From: Aquabacterium sp. A7-Y
GTDB taxonomy: Bacteria > Pseudomonadota > Gammaproteobacteria > Burkholderiales > Burkholderiaceae_C
DNA length: 64,000 bases
Direction of reading: 5' to 3'
Assembly (NCBI RefSeq): GCF_026153205.1
Contig: NZ_JAPFBW010000001.1
Span: 62,001-126,000 of the forward strand
Positions 63,854 to 64,000 of the stretch are shown here, piece by piece. The notes under the pieces were generated by a model. That model saw only the letters and a list, made by a program, of their open reading frames with translations, did not search any database and was not told the origin of the DNA. The position numbers and the translations under genes were made by a program. Within the stretch, counting starts at the first letter, position 1, and each line of letters opens with the position of its first letter.

Positions 63854-63872
63854 GTCCGGGCCTGCCCTCGGC

Positions 63873-64000
63873 TCAGAGCTTCAGGCCCTGCAGATACTCG
63901 CGGAAGCCCGCGCCCAGCTGCGGGTGGGCCAGGGCCAGTTCGACCGAGGCCTGCAGGAAACCTTCCTTGCTGCCGCAGTCGTAGCGCACGCCTTCATAGC
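63873..64000 (-). CDS. galU: UTP-glucose-1-phosphate uridylyltransferase GalU, C-terminal part
   Basis: The last 41 residues are visible: YEGVRYDCGSKEGFLQASVE then HPQLGAGFREYLQGLKL. RYDCGSK-G-L-A is the C-terminal signature of bacterial GalU. It makes UDP-glucose, precursor of UDP-glucuronate and so of the UDP-xylose produced by the enzyme at 40558. The N terminus lies outside the window. Confidence 0.9.
   Translation of the reverse strand, partial: YEGVRYDCGSKEGFLQASVELALAHPQLGAGFREYLQGLKL

Overview
The window is high-GC DNA from a betaproteobacterium, most probably a Burkholderiales of the Rubrivivax/Leptothrix/Caldimonas type. The basis is the gene content: a Bug-family tricarboxylate-binding protein, LivHMGF, DUF4398/OmpA lipoproteins, an AscD-like ferredoxin reductase, HldE and a CodA/CysM/TrmB/TusA/GalU neighbourhood, together with GC-rich third codon positions. 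This is inference from families; no species can be named. The ends cut a GT25 glycosyltransferase (left) and galU (right).

Layout. 1-6897 (minus strand) is a lipopolysaccharide-core operon: hldE, a polysaccharide deacetylase, two GT4 and two GT9 transferases with ATGA or similar overlaps, then GT25. 7214-8772 carries tas and ybaK. 8783-21638 is a signalling and envelope-stress region: an NtrC-type sigma-54 activator, two large hybrid histidine kinases, and two plus-strand clusters (GlsB/YqjD/YqjE/lipocalin/DUF421/acidic protein; PRC-barrel/membrane protein). 21858-31558 is a nine-gene, tightly packed glycan operon (GT4, SDR, gmhB, GT9, carbamoyltransferase, GT2, radical SAM, GT9, GT4). 31575-43479 holds gdhA, topoisomerase IB with a DUF4142 lipoprotein, a small ORF with GT4 and DUF2334 deacetylase, PAP2 with GT4, MscS, a UDP-glucuronate decarboxylase, a phospholipase-D-like protein without its catalytic residues, and a small secreted protein. 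43579-64000 is mostly housekeeping: ABC exporter, AI-2E-type permease, OmpA lipoproteins, rarA, livHMGF, an aminotransferase, a Bug-type receptor, a ferredoxin reductase, a degenerate S1C protease, rhomboid, codA, tRNA-Leu(CAA), cysM, trmB, Nudix, tusA, galU.

Main observation. The gaps between 13.9 and 43.0 kb contain at least nine strict matches to the sigma-54 (RpoN) -24/-12 promoter (GGCAYR-N4-TTGC, GG and GC ten bases apart) and three CTGC variants. Eleven of the twelve point at a gene or operon in the correct orientation, often as divergent pairs. Their targets are envelope, glycan and stress genes, plus one of the histidine kinases. A sigma-54 activator with intact GAFTGA lies at 8783-10162. 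I read this as one chromosomal, sigma-54-controlled envelope-remodelling regulon whose activator and probable sensor are in the same window. The matches are seen in the sequence; the regulon and its activator assignment are inference.

Two predicted enzymes lack catalytic residues (PLD-like 41647-42948; S1C-like 57858-58961). A 59-residue ORF at 35638 sits between a sigma-54 promoter and a glycosyltransferase. No CRISPR array, insertion sequence, prophage or rRNA was seen.
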